This document shows positions 29,986-38,881 of a stretch of DNA of 64,000 nt, piece after piece (the stretch's first letter is position 1; each line of letters begins with the position of its first letter). The position numbers and the translations under genes are program-made. The notes beneath the pieces were generated by a model. The model saw only the letters and a list, made by a program, of their open reading frames with translations, ran no database searches and was not told the origin of the DNA. Source of the DNA: Leptolyngbya sp. CCY15150 (GTDB taxonomy: Bacteria; Cyanobacteriota; Cyanobacteriia; RECH01); the NCBI RefSeq assembly GCF_016888135.1, contig NZ_JACSWB010000207.1, positions 186,001 to 250,000 of the forward strand, written 5' to 3'.

Positions 29986-30585
29986 TTAGTAAAACATCAG
30001 GCGACGTAAGCCAAAGGCTAGAACCGTGACCGCACAGGCGATCGCGAGCTGTCCTGGTAAAGGATGGAGGGAATAGAGCAAAACCTGTTGCAACAATGAT
30101 CCAGAGGTCGCCGTTAGCCAACCACCCCAACGGGCGATCGCTAAATAGCTGATGCCTACCGCATGAATGGTCAACAAACCGCTGACACAACTGAGCGCTA
30201 ACGACTCTAGGCGAGGCGGCATTTGAAAAGCTAAGGATCCACAAACCCATGCCCCTGGCACAAACCCCAATAGATAGCCAAAGGTGGGAGATTGCACATA
30301 GCCAAAGCCGCCGCCTTGGGTGAAAATATCCAGCCAGGTGAGCCCCAGCGCTAGGTAGGCCAACTGAGACATGAGGCCTGCATTTTTTCCCCCCAAGCAT
30401 CCCACCAACAGTACCGCTGCAATTTGATAACTAACACCGAGAGACTGGGTAATCGTGCCCTGGTGCTCCCATAGCCACGGCACATTCATGATGGACGCCT
30501 CTAGAAACGTCCCACCAATGGTTAGAATTAGCCCAATTAAGGCCCAGAGTAGCTCAGTTGGCGCAGACACATTCAACTTCAACAT
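29986..30585 (-). CDS. bioY: Biotin transporter BioY
   Basis: S-component (substrate-binding membrane protein) of an ECF-type biotin transporter. The 199-residue protein is almost wholly hydrophobic with about six helices. The BioY block QSPTFGYLLGFVPGAWVCG near residues 98-116 and GGKNAGLMSQLAYLALG near 66-82 are diagnostic. ATG at 30585; the frame also offers a TTG one codon earlier. Energy-coupling components (BioM/BioN) are not in the window. BioY and lspA lie in the same direction with the TnpB element between them. Confidence 0.9.
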   Translation of the reverse strand: MLKLNVSAPTELLWALIGLILTIGGTFLEASIMNVPWLWEHQGTITQSLGVSYQIAAVLLVGCLGGKNAGLMSQLAYLALGLTWLDIFTQGGGFGYVQSPTFGYLLGFVPGAWVCGSLAFQMPPRLESLALSCVSGLLTIHAVGISYLAIARWGGWLTATSGSLLQQVLLYSLHPLPGQLAIACAVTVLAFGLRRLMFY

Positions 30586-30717
30586 CAAAGAAAGTCACGT
30601 TAGCGGTTAGCCATCTTGGTCTGTTAGCCCCGATTGCCGGTATGGGTTATTGACCTCATATCCAGGTCGGCAAACTTCTGCTTATCATGACATTTGTCTA
30701 GCAAAAACCGATTCATC

Positions 30718-30735
30718 ATGTCAGAGATGTGACAT
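30718..30735. promoter_or_regulatory. Perfect inverted repeat upstream of bioY
   Basis: ATGTCA-GAGATG-TGACAT, about 133 bp upstream of the bioY start, with a further ATGACATTTG at 30687-30696 in the same region. The symmetry suggests an operator. It does not resemble the BirA or BioR operator patterns I know. Confidence 0.4.
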
Positions 30736-30811
30736 TCGCATGTGGCATTTGCCTTTAACGTTCGCGCTCGCACAGGGCCACGAGTTGCTGGGTCACAGAG
30801 GCGATCGCTCC

Positions 30812-31360
30812 CTAGGACAACAAGGGGCGGGCTAGGAAGAAGCTAGCAATGGATTTAGCATCAACTAACTGACCCTCGAAGATAGCCTGCTCCACCTCTG
30901 CCACCGTCATATGTACCACATCGATGTCTTCATCGAGATCCTGAGCCAGGGGTACCTCCAGCTTTTCTAGATCTTGGGCTAGAAAGGCATAAATTTTCTC
31001 ATCAGAATAGCCAGGCGCAAGCAGAAATGTCCCTAGGGTTTGCCAGCGCTGGGCGCGATAGCCCACCTCTTCCTGAATTTCACGCTGGATGGTGGTAGCC
31101 GGATCCTCATGGGGTTCGACTGTCCCAGCCGGAAACTCTAGCAATCGCCCGCAGGCGGCAAAGCGATATTGTTTGGTTAGCACCAGTTGCCCGTCTGGGG
31201 TCACCGGAATCGCTAATGCCCCACCTGGATGGCGGATGCATTCACCATCGATTTCAGCGCGATTGGGGAGGCGGAGGCGAGCAACTTCAAAGGCAAACTT
31301 GCGGCCTTGGTACAGCAGCTTTTGTTTTAACAGTTGGGGTGGTTCTTGACCATTGATCAT
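30812..31360 (-). CDS. NUDIX hydrolase, ADP-ribose pyrophosphatase type
   Basis: Hydrolyses a nucleoside diphosphate derivative, probably ADP-ribose, to AMP plus ribose-5-phosphate. The 182-residue protein has the Nudix box GTVEPHEDPATTIQREIQEEVGY near residues 78-100 in the order GxxxxxExxxxxxxREUxEExGU, and the preceding LEFPAG is typical of the ADPR class. GLL/LAPGYSDEKIYAF follows. ATG at 31360. It is divergent from xseA with a 114-bp intergenic gap. Confidence 0.88.
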   Translation of the reverse strand: MINGQEPPQLLKQKLLYQGRKFAFEVARLRLPNRAEIDGECIRHPGGALAIPVTPDGQLVLTKQYRFAACGRLLEFPAGTVEPHEDPATTIQREIQEEVGYRAQRWQTLGTFLLAPGYSDEKIYAFLAQDLEKLEVPLAQDLDEDIDVVHMTVAEVEQAIFEGQLVDAKSIASFFLARPLLS

Positions 31361-31474
31361 GGGTCAGGCTCGAACGTCTCAAGGGTAAACAGAATTGATG
31401 TCCAGAGTGCCACTATATCAAAACACAGCCTATGCTAATGAGCAGAGGCATATAAGGGTTTAATCACAGCGTCT

Positions 31475-32719
31475 ATGCAGAGTTTTACCGCACTATTGCC
31501 CGACTCGATGCTCTCTGTGGCGGGGCTGAATGCTCATATCCAGTCTGTTGTGGAAGCAGATCCACAGTTGCAGCAGGTGTGGGTGATGGGGGAGGTGTCG
31601 AGTGCTAACCGCTACCGCAGTGGATTATTTTTCACGCTCCATGACCCGGATGCCCTAGCGTCGGTACATTGCGTGGTGTGGAATCATCAGCTATCGCGGT
31701 TGACGACGGTTCCTAATCCTGGCGCGCAGTTGATTGTGCTGGGGCAGGTGCGGGTCTACCCTCGGCGGGGACAGTATCAACTGATTGTGACCCAAACTAT
31801 TCCTGCTGGGGCAGGTCTGCGGGCTATTCGCTATCAGCAATTGCGCGATCGCCTCCAGGTAGAAGGGTTGTTTGATGATCACCAAAAGCGATCGCTGCCG
31901 GCCTATCCCCAAACCGTGGCGGTGGTCACCTCACCACAGGCTGCCGCTTGGGGCGATGTTCAGCGCACCCTGCGTTCCCGCTACCCAGGTCTGCATGTGC
32001 TGTTTTCCCCGGCTCTCGTCCAGGGCGATCAAGCGCCCGAGAGCATCGTGGCGGCCATCGAGCGGGTGGTGCAAGACGGCCGGGCTGAGGTGCTAATTCT
32101 GTCGCGGGGCGGCGGGGCAGCGGAAGATATGGTTTGTTTTGATGATGAGCGGGTGGTGCGGGCGATCGCTGCCTGTCCCATTCCCATCGTGGCGGGCATT
32201 GGCCACCAGCGAGATGAATCCTTATCAGACCTAGCCGCTGATGTTTGTGCCCATACGCCCACGGCGGCCGCAGAATTGGCAGTGCCCGATCTCCAAGCGC
32301 TTTTGAATCAACATCACGAACGGGTAGCGTCCTTAAAGCAAGCGGTTAGGAGCTACCTCGATCAGGTTGAAGCCCGCCTGCAGCGATCGCGATCGCGCCT
32401 CCAACAGGTACGTCTCGATCGTCGCCTGCGGCAGGAAACCCAAGTCGTGCAATGGTTACAGCAACAGCTCATTCAGTCTGTTCGCCGCCAACTAACTACT
32501 CAACAGCAGCGCTGCTACGCCCTGAAACAAGCGCTGATTTCCATTGATCCCACCGCTGTCCTCCAGCGAGGGTATGCGGTGGTGCGCAACGAGCAGGGGC
32601 AGATCGTGCGATCGCTGCAGGGCTTGCCCGCCGGACAGCCCCTGAGGATTACCTTCGCCGATGGAACCATTCAGGTGCAGGTCACTGCTGTTGAGCCCAT
32701 TCCGCCGCCTACGTCCTAA
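31475..32719 (+). CDS. xseA: Exodeoxyribonuclease VII large subunit
   Basis: Catalytic subunit of single-strand-specific exonuclease VII, used in repair and recombination. The 414-residue protein has an N-terminal OB domain (VWVMGEVSSANRYRSGLFFTLHD near 36-58), the catalytic-domain blocks VAVVTSPQAAAWGDV near 147, VLILSRGGGAAEDMVCFDDE near 203 and GIGHQRDESLSDLAADVCAHTPTAAAE near 245, then a long helical segment (270-370). Full length. XseB follows 12 bp downstream. Confidence 0.95.
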   Translation: MQSFTALLPDSMLSVAGLNAHIQSVVEADPQLQQVWVMGEVSSANRYRSGLFFTLHDPDALASVHCVVWNHQLSRLTTVPNPGAQLIVLGQVRVYPRRGQYQLIVTQTIPAGAGLRAIRYQQLRDRLQVEGLFDDHQKRSLPAYPQTVAVVTSPQAAAWGDVQRTLRSRYPGLHVLFSPALVQGDQAPESIVAAIERVVQDGRAEVLILSRGGGAAEDMVCFDDERVVRAIAACPIPIVAGIGHQRDESLSDLAADVCAHTPTAAAELAVPDLQALLNQHHERVASLKQAVRSYLDQVEARLQRSRSRLQQVRLDRRLRQETQVVQWLQQQLIQSVRRQLTTQQQRCYALKQALISIDPTAVLQRGYAVVRNEQGQIVRSLQGLPAGQPLRITFADGTIQVQVTAVEPIPPPTS

Positions 32720-32731
32720 TCTTGGAGTTGT

Positions 32732-32983
32732 ATGATTGATTTCCCTGATGGGACAGTTCCACCGGATCATAACCAGCCTTTGCCCGACGATTGGCATTAT
32801 GAAACGACCGTGGCAGAGGTTGAGACCATTATTGAGCAAATTGAACTGGGGGAGCTGGAGCTGGCGGATGTGTTTGAACAATTTGCCACCGCCGTTCACT
32901 ACCTGCAACAGTGCGAGGCATTTTTGTCGGAGCATCAGCAGCATATGGATTTGCTGATTGAAACCCTGGCGGAGGAAGATTGA
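32732..32983 (+). CDS. xseB: Exodeoxyribonuclease VII small subunit
   Basis: 83 residues, the usual size. The central helical hairpin contains [25 protein letters not shown], a clear XseB pattern (x-L-E-x-I-V-x-x-L-E-x-G-E-L-x-L), which packs on the XseA coiled coil. ATG 12 bp after the xseA stop, so the two form an operon. Confidence 0.9.
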   Translation: MIDFPDGTVPPDHNQPLPDDWHYETTVAEVETIIEQIELGELELADVFEQFATAVHYLQQCEAFLSEHQQHMDLLIETLAEED

Positions 32984-32997
32984 GGCTAGGTCACGAG

Positions 32998-33065
32998 CTG
33001 GTTGACGGACAAATCTCTTGGCATAGGCTGAGTTGAGCACCGTGAAATCCAGCACCAGCTTAGAC
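32998..33065. repeat. Dispersed repeat A, copy 1
   Basis: About 67 bp of clear similarity to 62877-62943 (shared starts CTGGTTGACGGACAAATCT, then TGGC(A/G)TAGG and GAGCA(C/G)CGTGAA). Located just after xseB, with a short piece of repeat B at 33114-33127. Confidence 0.7.
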
Positions 33066-33182
33066 GAGTCGGCGATCGCCAACCAATACACACTCAATCA
33101 CCTAGGGGCGATTGCTGCCGTAACGCGAGTTCGGTCTAAGTTTGCCGAACGCCTCTTCTCTAGGCAAAGTCCATCCAAAGCG

Positions 33183-33572
33183 CTACCGACGGAAGTAGAA
33201 ACGATAGCCTCTGTAGCGATCGCTCTCATACTGCACCACAAGCCACGTTTGCGGATCGAATTCTAAGGGGTAGGCATCTTCTCTGGTGTCCAGATCGGAA
33301 CCCTCTAGGGCGGCAAGCTGGCAGTAGGGGCTTTGCAACACGGCTTGGAGTTCTTGCCGTGACTGGCCGTCTGGGATGTCGAGCAATTGCGAAAGTTGAC
33401 GGCGCGAGAGGGTGCGATCGCCATTGGTTTCTCCCTGGCAGCGATCGCCCTGGTCATGTTTAGCCAGGAGGCTGAGGGGATTTAAACCGGTGACTAATCC
33501 AATCAGCACCAGGATCATGCTGCATAGGATGGTGAATTGAACCGTGCGGGCAGGCATCGGCCGTTTTGCCAT
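33183..33572 (-). CDS. Hypothetical protein with one N-terminal membrane anchor
   Basis: 129 residues. One hydrophobic segment (FTILCSMILVLIGLVTGL near 13-30) is followed by a soluble domain with LSRRQLSQLLDIPDGQSRQEL and SPYCQLAALEG, ending WLVVQYESDRYRGYRFYFRR. I think it belongs to a cyanobacterial family of unknown function with a short helix-turn-strand module after the anchor, but I cannot name it. ATG at 33572. It is 53 bp downstream of, and co-directional with, the next hypothetical membrane protein, and the pair may be an operon. Confidence 0.7.
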   Translation of the reverse strand: MAKRPMPARTVQFTILCSMILVLIGLVTGLNPLSLLAKHDQGDRCQGETNGDRTLSRRQLSQLLDIPDGQSRQELQAVLQSPYCQLAALEGSDLDTREDAYPLEFDPQTWLVVQYESDRYRGYRFYFRR

Positions 33573-33625
33573 GACGTACTAACTCCTTGACGTGAGGATA
33601 TTCAACCTAGAGGTCATCAACGGGT

Positions 33626-34774
33626 CTAGATGCGTCCACCGATGAGCAGCCCGATCAAAATCAGAGTAAGCCGGTAGGCGGTGACAAATCCCGTTTGGGG
33701 AGCAAGGGTGACTCGATAGACAGCGATCGCCGCTGGAAGCACCATCAGCATCAACCACAGAGGCTGTAGGGATGGCCAAGCTACCTGCGCCGCTGCCAAG
33801 ATGACGCGGGCGATCGCAGCTCCGACAATCCACAGAGCCGCTCCCTGAAGATCAAGAACCGGTAGCTGGGGCGTGGTGGTGCGGAATCGGTTGCGGCGGC
33901 GCTGCTGTTGATGCAGTCGCACAAGCCCTGCTTGCAGCGATCGCCCCACCCTGATCAACCCTGCCCAGATCCGCCATCCAGGATGATCGGCGAGTCCGGC
34001 GGACTGATCGGTGGACTGAGCAGTGCGGGACGATGAATGGGATGTCGGACGGGATCGCCATGATGAACGTGGATCGGGGAGCAGCGATCGCTCTGGCATC
34101 CCAGCCTGAGGAGCAACGACTCGATCGCTCTGGCCGTCGTCTTGGAAAAACCGAGGAGCATCGCGATCGGATGGGGGTTGAACCATAGCGGATCGGTAAC
34201 GTTCATCCAGCGATCGCGGCGTTAATTGCCAGAGCCCATCCCCCCCAGCCATCACCTGAGGAATGCCCACGAGCGTTGGATCCACTGCCAAAGGAACCAT
34301 GGGGGGGCGATCGCCTGCCGACCCTTGATGCCACAGCACACTCACCTCCTCAGCCACCGTCCATAGGTCTACAAGGGCGGTTTCTTGCTCATCCGCTAAG
34401 TGGTTGACGTGACGGATCTGGGTCTCAAACCGCTGCCAGGCCTCTTCTAGCTGGGCAGATTGCCAATCTTGATCTGAAAAGGTGTCTGCGGTGTCTGCCG
34501 GTGCAGGCTTGCTGCGCGGTGGGGCGTAGGTGATGGCGGTGAGCCGATCGGGGAGAGGGGCATGGTGCAGCGAGGGCCGGGGCGATCGCCCCGTTCGACG
34601 AGGCGGCGGGAAGGGTTGGTAGTCATCTGCTCCGGAAGTGCTAGAGGTGGGATCCTGGGGCGATCGCTCCCCCTCTGGCGATACTTGAGTGGCTTGGAAA
34701 TAAAGCTGCACGCGCTGCTGCAGATGGCGAAGCTCGGCGTAAATGGCTTGCTGTTCAGATCGCAGGGAGTCCAT
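33626..34774 (-). CDS. Hypothetical protein, coiled-coil N-terminus and C-terminal membrane domain
   Basis: 382 residues from the ATG at 34774 (MDSLRSEQQAIYAELRHLQ), a probable short coiled coil. Residues ~40-280 are Pro/Ser/Arg-rich and low in predicted order, with one helical part near 110-145. The last ~100 residues contain three hydrophobic segments (for example LWIVGAAIARVILAAAQVAW near 305 and LTLILIGLLIGG at the end). An upstream GTG at 34813 is in frame, but the TATAATAGG it contains looks like a -10 box, so I reject it as the start. Function unknown. The duplicated LexA-like boxes lie just upstream. Confidence 0.75.
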   Translation of the reverse strand: MDSLRSEQQAIYAELRHLQQRVQLYFQATQVSPEGERSPQDPTSSTSGADDYQPFPPPRRTGRSPRPSLHHAPLPDRLTAITYAPPRSKPAPADTADTFSDQDWQSAQLEEAWQRFETQIRHVNHLADEQETALVDLWTVAEEVSVLWHQGSAGDRPPMVPLAVDPTLVGIPQVMAGGDGLWQLTPRSLDERYRSAMVQPPSDRDAPRFFQDDGQSDRVVAPQAGMPERSLLPDPRSSWRSRPTSHSSSRTAQSTDQSAGLADHPGWRIWAGLIRVGRSLQAGLVRLHQQQRRRNRFRTTTPQLPVLDLQGAALWIVGAAIARVILAAAQVAWPSLQPLWLMLMVLPAAIAVYRVTLAPQTGFVTAYRLTLILIGLLIGGRI

Positions 34775-35691
34775 GGCAGTCGGGGTAAGAGTCCTGCACC
34801 TATTATAGTACACATGTATTAATTCACAAGACAGAATAGTGCAAATGTATTAACTCGCAAGACGGAAGTTTGGGACGTCTCCTGGGTCGATTCCCTCAAA
34901 TTGTTGGCAACTGGCGGCAAACCCGCCTATGGGGTTACGGTTCCCCCCAACCCCAGCGATCGCCTTCACTTCTACACTGAAGACATGGCAAGGCTCCACC
35001 AGGCACGCTTCTTCCCTCGATGGGGCGGGCAGGGTTCCATCGGTTTCGGTTGAACCAGGAGAATGCTAGAGCTTCCAGGGCCTGTTCGTTCGTTCCCAGA
35101 ATCTGCCTAAGACGATTTACCTAGGCTCAACAAGACCTAGATTTCTTGGGTAAAAAGCCGTGAACCGTCCACTATGGTTCGGTAACCACGCCTTCATGGG
35201 GAGGCGGTCGGACAAGCAATATAGAAGCAAGTCAAAACATCGAAACAGGACGTCGATGATGCAAATTGGTTGACAAACGCTGCTCAATGCATGGAAATGC
35301 CTGATCTCAAAGACGGGGCTATATGAATTTCGTCTGATAGTCAGTGCATGGCTAGTCTGACATGTGGGGTGAGCTAGGGTCTCAATCGGTGAGACAAGGT
35401 TCCCCACCGGAGCCCGGCTAAGGATCTACATCGATCCCGCCAACATCCGGTTTTCACGCAGGCTCAGCGATCGCTCAAGTCTAGTTCAGGTACGGCAGTA
35501 TTCCTATATAGAGATGGTGTAGAACGACCCGCAAGCTTTGAGATGATGAGCAGTCGTGGGCGTCTTCAAGGGAGTTCGGCTATCCCGAATTCCAGTCCCG
35601 GCGTCTTCTGGGGGCCCTGTATGCCCTCGTCGCCTAACCAATTTGCCCCAGTCGTCAGTCACCCCAGTCGTAACCCGGAGCAACGCAAACT
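34775..35691. other. Long intergenic region upstream of dnaK
   Basis: 917 bp between divergent genes. The left edge holds the duplicated LexA-like boxes. A weak two-part hairpin lies at 35116-35154. A 96-codon minus-strand frame at 35117-35407 has no family features. The dnaK promoter must lie here; a CIRCE operator (TTAGCACTC-N9-GAGTGCTAA) is not present, and TATATAG near 35507 is the only -10-like sequence I would mention. Confidence 0.4.
34807..34851 (-). promoter_or_regulatory. Promoter with duplicated LexA-like boxes
   Basis: AGTACACATGTATT (34807-34820) fits the cyanobacterial LexA consensus RGTACNNNDGTWCB with one mismatch. A second copy, AGTGCAAATGTATT (34838-34851), has two mismatches and lies 31 bp away as part of a ~31-bp direct repeat. 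The first copy abuts a minus-strand TATAAT at 34801-34806 ahead of the gene starting at 34774. Confidence 0.5.
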
Positions 35692-37596
35692 ATGGCAAAA
35701 GTTGTTGGAATTGACCTTGGAACAACAAACTCCTGCGTCGCGGTCATGGAAGGTGGGAAACCAACCGTCATCGCCAACGCAGAAGGATTTCGGACAACTC
35801 CCTCGGTCGTCGCCTATGCAAAAAATGGCGATCGCCTTGTAGGGCAAATCGCAAAGCGTCAAGCGGTGATGAACCCAGAGAATACCTTCTATTCCGTGAA
35901 GCGGTTCATTGGCCGACGCTTTGATGAAGTCACCCACGAAACCACCGAAGTGTCCTACCAGGTGCTGAACGTCAACGGTAACGTGAAGATTGACTGTTCA
36001 TCGGTGGGCAAGCAGTTTGCGCCGGAAGAAATTTCTGCTCAAGTTCTGCGGAAGCTGATTGATGATGCCAGCAAATATCTCGGTGAAACGGTCACCCAAG
36101 CCGTGATTACCGTCCCGGCTTACTTCAACGATTCCCAGCGGCAAGCCACCAAGGACGCGGGTAAGATTGCCGGCGTGGAAGTGCTGCGGATTATCAACGA
36201 GCCAACCGCCGCTTCCCTGTCCTACGGTCTCGATCGCAAGAGCAATGAAACCGTACTGGTGTTTGACTTGGGTGGTGGTACCTTCGATGTCTCCATCCTA
36301 GAAGTGGGTGATGGCGTGTTTGAAGTACTAGCCACCTCTGGCGACACCCACTTGGGTGGGGATGACTTCGATAAGAAAATTGTGGACTTCTTGGCTGGAG
36401 AATTCCAAAAAGTCGAAGGCATTGACCTCCGCAAGGACAAGCAAGCCCTACAGCGCCTCACAGAAGCCGCCGAGAAGGCCAAGATTGAGCTGTCGAGCGT
36501 TACCCAGGCTGAAATCAACCTGCCCTTCATCACCGCAACCCAAGATGGGCCGAAGCACCTAGATACCACCTTGACCCGCGCCAAGTTTGAAGAACTGTGC
36601 TCCGACTTGATCGATCGCTGTCGCGTGCCGGTGGAAAACGCCATGCGTGACGCCAAGCTCGACAAGTCAGCCATTGATGAAGTGGTGATGGTGGGTGGTT
36701 CCACCCGGATTCCCGCCGTGCAGGCGCTGGTGAAGCGGGTTTTGGACAAAGATCCTAACCAAACCGTGAACCCGGATGAAGTGGTGGCAGTGGGCGCGGC
36801 GATTCAGGCCGGTGTGCTAGCTGGGGAAGTCAAAGATATCTTGCTCCTCGACGTGACGCCGCTTTCCTTGGGTGTGGAAACCCTGGGCGGTGTGATGACC
36901 AAGATTATTCCTCGCAACACCACCATTCCTACCAAGAAGTCGGAGGTGTTCTCCACCGCTGCCGATGGGCAAACCAATGTGGAAATCCACGTTCTCCAAG
37001 GGGAACGGGAAATGTCCAACGACAACAAGAGCTTGGGAACCTTCCGTCTGGATGGCATCCCCCCAGCCTCTCGTGGTGTGCCTCAAATTGAAGTCACCTT
37101 CGATATTGATGCCAACGGTATCCTCAATGTGCGCGCCAAGGATAAGGGCACGGGCAAAGAGCAATCCATTAGCATTACCGGTGCCTCCACCCTGCCAGAC
37201 AACGAAGTGGATCGGATGGTGCGGGAGGCGGAAGCCAATGCAGAAACCGATCGCGAACGGCGGGAGAACATTGACCTCAAGAACCAAGCCGATTCCTTGG
37301 CCTACCAAACCGAGAAGCAGCTTGGCGAACTGGGCGACAAGGTGCCAGCAGCCGACAAGGAGAAAATCGATGGTTTGGTGAAGTCCCTTCGGGAAGCGAT
37401 CGCCAGCGAAAACTACGAGGCCATGAAAACCCTGACCACGGAACTGCAAGAAGCGTTCTACAGCGTCAGCAACAACCTCTACCAGCAAGCGGGCGGTGAG
37501 GGCCCAGTGCCTGGAGGCGAAGGCGGCCCCACGCCTCCCAGCGGCGGTGATGACGACGATGTGATCGACGCCGATTTCACCGAAACCGACAAGTAA
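35692..37596 (+). CDS. dnaK: Chaperone protein DnaK
   Basis: Hsp70 chaperone. The 634-residue product has the ATPase phosphate-1 motif [10 protein letters not shown] at residues 7-16, phosphate-2 [14 protein letters not shown] near 190, the adenosine motif [14 protein letters not shown] near 330, a complete peptide-binding domain ([14 protein letters not shown] near 387) and a helical lid ending in an acidic [15 protein letters not shown] tail. The [10 protein letters not shown] start is canonical. Cyanobacteria carry several dnaK genes; the acidic VIDADF terminus fits the DnaK2-type housekeeping/stress paralog, which is an inference. No dnaJ or grpE neighbours. A terminator follows. Confidence 0.97.
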   Translation: MAKVVGIDLGTTNSCVAVMEGGKPTVIANAEGFRTTPSVVAYAKNGDRLVGQIAKRQAVMNPENTFYSVKRFIGRRFDEVTHETTEVSYQVLNVNGNVKIDCSSVGKQFAPEEISAQVLRKLIDDASKYLGETVTQAVITVPAYFNDSQRQATKDAGKIAGVEVLRIINEPTAASLSYGLDRKSNETVLVFDLGGGTFDVSILEVGDGVFEVLATSGDTHLGGDDFDKKIVDFLAGEFQKVEGIDLRKDKQALQRLTEAAEKAKIELSSVTQAEINLPFITATQDGPKHLDTTLTRAKFEELCSDLIDRCRVPVENAMRDAKLDKSAIDEVVMVGGSTRIPAVQALVKRVLDKDPNQTVNPDEVVAVGAAIQAGVLAGEVKDILLLDVTPLSLGVETLGGVMTKIIPRNTTIPTKKSEVFSTAADGQTNVEIHVLQGEREMSNDNKSLGTFRLDGIPPASRGVPQIEVTFDIDANGILNVRAKDKGTGKEQSISITGASTLPDNEVDRMVREAEANAETDRERRENIDLKNQADSLAYQTEKQLGELGDKVPAADKEKIDGLVKSLREAIASENYEAMKTLTTELQEAFYSVSNNLYQQAGGEGPVPGGEGGPTPPSGGDDDDVIDADFTETDK

Positions 37597-37649
37597 GAGT
37601 TGCACTGATCTCCTCAGAGATCGTCAAACCATTCACGTCGAACATGTTG

Positions 37650-37677
37650 ACCAGGGGGCGATCGCTCCCTGGTTTTT
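37650..37677 (+). terminator. Terminator after dnaK with HIP1 palindrome in its hairpin
   Basis: ACCAGGG at the left and CCCTGGT at the right pair through a fully complementary 24-nt hairpin whose apex is the HIP1 octamer GCGATCGC, followed by a T-run (37673-37677). It lies 54 bp past the dnaK stop. Confidence 0.8.
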
Positions 37678-37698
37678 CTGTCATGGTTCAGGAATGGT

Positions 37699-38385
37699 TC
37701 AGGACGATGAAGCAACCGTAGGCTGCGAGGAAGCTTCTGGAGGAGACGCCTGGAGCGGTGGCCGCAAAGCTAGATACAGAGATGGGCCGATCAAGGGCGT
37801 GAGGGTTACAGCCCAAACAATCCAGCGGGCGGTGAGCCCCCGGCGGGCCATATCATCTCCCAACAGAGCCGGAAACAGCAGGCAGAGCAGACAGAGCAGA
37901 CAAAAATCTAGGCTCATCACATGGATAAACCGACTGGTTTGCCATTGCTGGACAAAATCACCCCAGTCTCCCGTCAAGCAGCCATAGCCGAGGAGAATGA
38001 ATACACCGAGGGCGATCGCTGCCCCAGTCCAGCGCGAGTCTAGCAGGGCCAGCAGCTTAGATTTCGTCCCGGAAAAGCTGGGATTGGGTCGGCGCAACCC
38101 CAGATAGGGCAATAGGGCAAACGCCCCTACAGCAAAGGAGCCAAGCACAAAGGGCCAGGCTGGAAACCGCTGCCCGGATCCATCGATCAGCAAAACGCTA
38201 GCGTAGATCATCGGCCATAGGCCCATGATGTTAAACAGCGCCACAATCAACGGGTTAATGCCCTGCCATTGCCCCGAAGCTAAGGCTTGAATAAGCGAGA
38301 CAGTATCGGCTTGGTCGGGGGGAGAAAATCCAAAGGCATAGACAATAAAGCCTAGCCACAGTCCCCAAGCTACCCAGGTTTTCAC
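37699..38385 (-). CDS. DUF2834 family integral membrane protein
   Basis: 228 residues with about six hydrophobic segments. The blocks FGFSPPDQADTVSLIQ near 19, NPLIVALFNIMGLWPMIYASVL near 44, PAWPFVLGSFAVGAFALLPYL near 75, RRPNPSFSGTK near 98 and LDSRWTGAAIALG near 114 match the DUF2834 family of cyanobacteria and chloroplasts. Function unknown. ATG at 38385. It is convergent with dnaK and has a long Pro/Ser-rich tail (PLQASPPEASSQPTVASSS). Confidence 0.8.
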   Translation of the reverse strand: MKTWVAWGLWLGFIVYAFGFSPPDQADTVSLIQALASGQWQGINPLIVALFNIMGLWPMIYASVLLIDGSGQRFPAWPFVLGSFAVGAFALLPYLGLRRPNPSFSGTKSKLLALLDSRWTGAAIALGVFILLGYGCLTGDWGDFVQQWQTSRFIHVMSLDFCLLCLLCLLFPALLGDDMARRGLTARWIVWAVTLTPLIGPSLYLALRPPLQASPPEASSQPTVASSS

Positions 38386-38881
38386 AGTGGAATCGTCCTC
38401 CTAATAGTCTTCTTTACGATAGAGTTCCATCTACTATGGGGTGCAACCTCCAGCCCTCACCATCTCGCTATTGCCAGAGCCAGCAGAAACGAGGGCAATC
38501 AGCCCCAAGGAGCATTTAGACGTGGAGAAGAGTTATAGTTTTTTGCCAATACATCAAGCAATCTTAACCGTTGATCGGTTTTGCAGAATTTTGGCATAAC
38601 TTAAGACTATTGAGACATTATTTAGATTCCCATTTACATCCTGAACCTTGCTGAGAGCCTGGTCGCTCATTTAGACATCCATTTAGATGCTCATTTAGAT
38701 CCTCAGATAGATCCTCAGACATGCTGTCAAACTGGGTCTAAGCTGAAGCCCCCACCCCATCTCGGTTGCAAAAGCTCCCTTATGCCAACTCTGATGCGAT
38801 TCCCTTTCAACCTAACGATATCTAATCCAGCCGAGCGGCTTGATCTGCACTGCCAGCTTGGATTCATGGAGTGATTGCGGT
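38386..38881. other. Intergenic region upstream of the pentapeptide protein
   Basis: 496 bp between divergent genes. It carries the 12-bp tandem repeat listed next. The remainder is A+T-rich around 38535-38620 and could carry promoters. The 14 codons before the ATG at 38882 are also open but not family-like. Confidence 0.45.
38619..38725 (+). repeat. 12-bp tandem repeats (CATTTAGAtnct type)
   Basis: Units start at 38619 and 38631, then at 38668, 38680, 38692, 38704 and 38716. Core CATTTAGA in three consecutive units; the last two are CAGATAGATCCT and CAGACATGCTGT. The unit at 38631 is CATTTACATCCT. Located 157-263 bp upstream of the pentapeptide-repeat gene. Confidence 0.8.

Noticed and set aside
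35117-35407. 96-codon minus-strand frame in the dnaK upstream region
   Set aside because: No ribosome site, no recognisable domain and atypical composition; probably a chance frame.
35400-35691. Possible CIRCE heat-shock operator before dnaK
   Set aside because: I looked for TTAGCACTC-N9-GAGTGCTAA and its variants; none is present.
38619-38725. Short repeats considered as a CRISPR array
   Set aside because: Units of 12 bp without unique spacers; no cas genes in the window.
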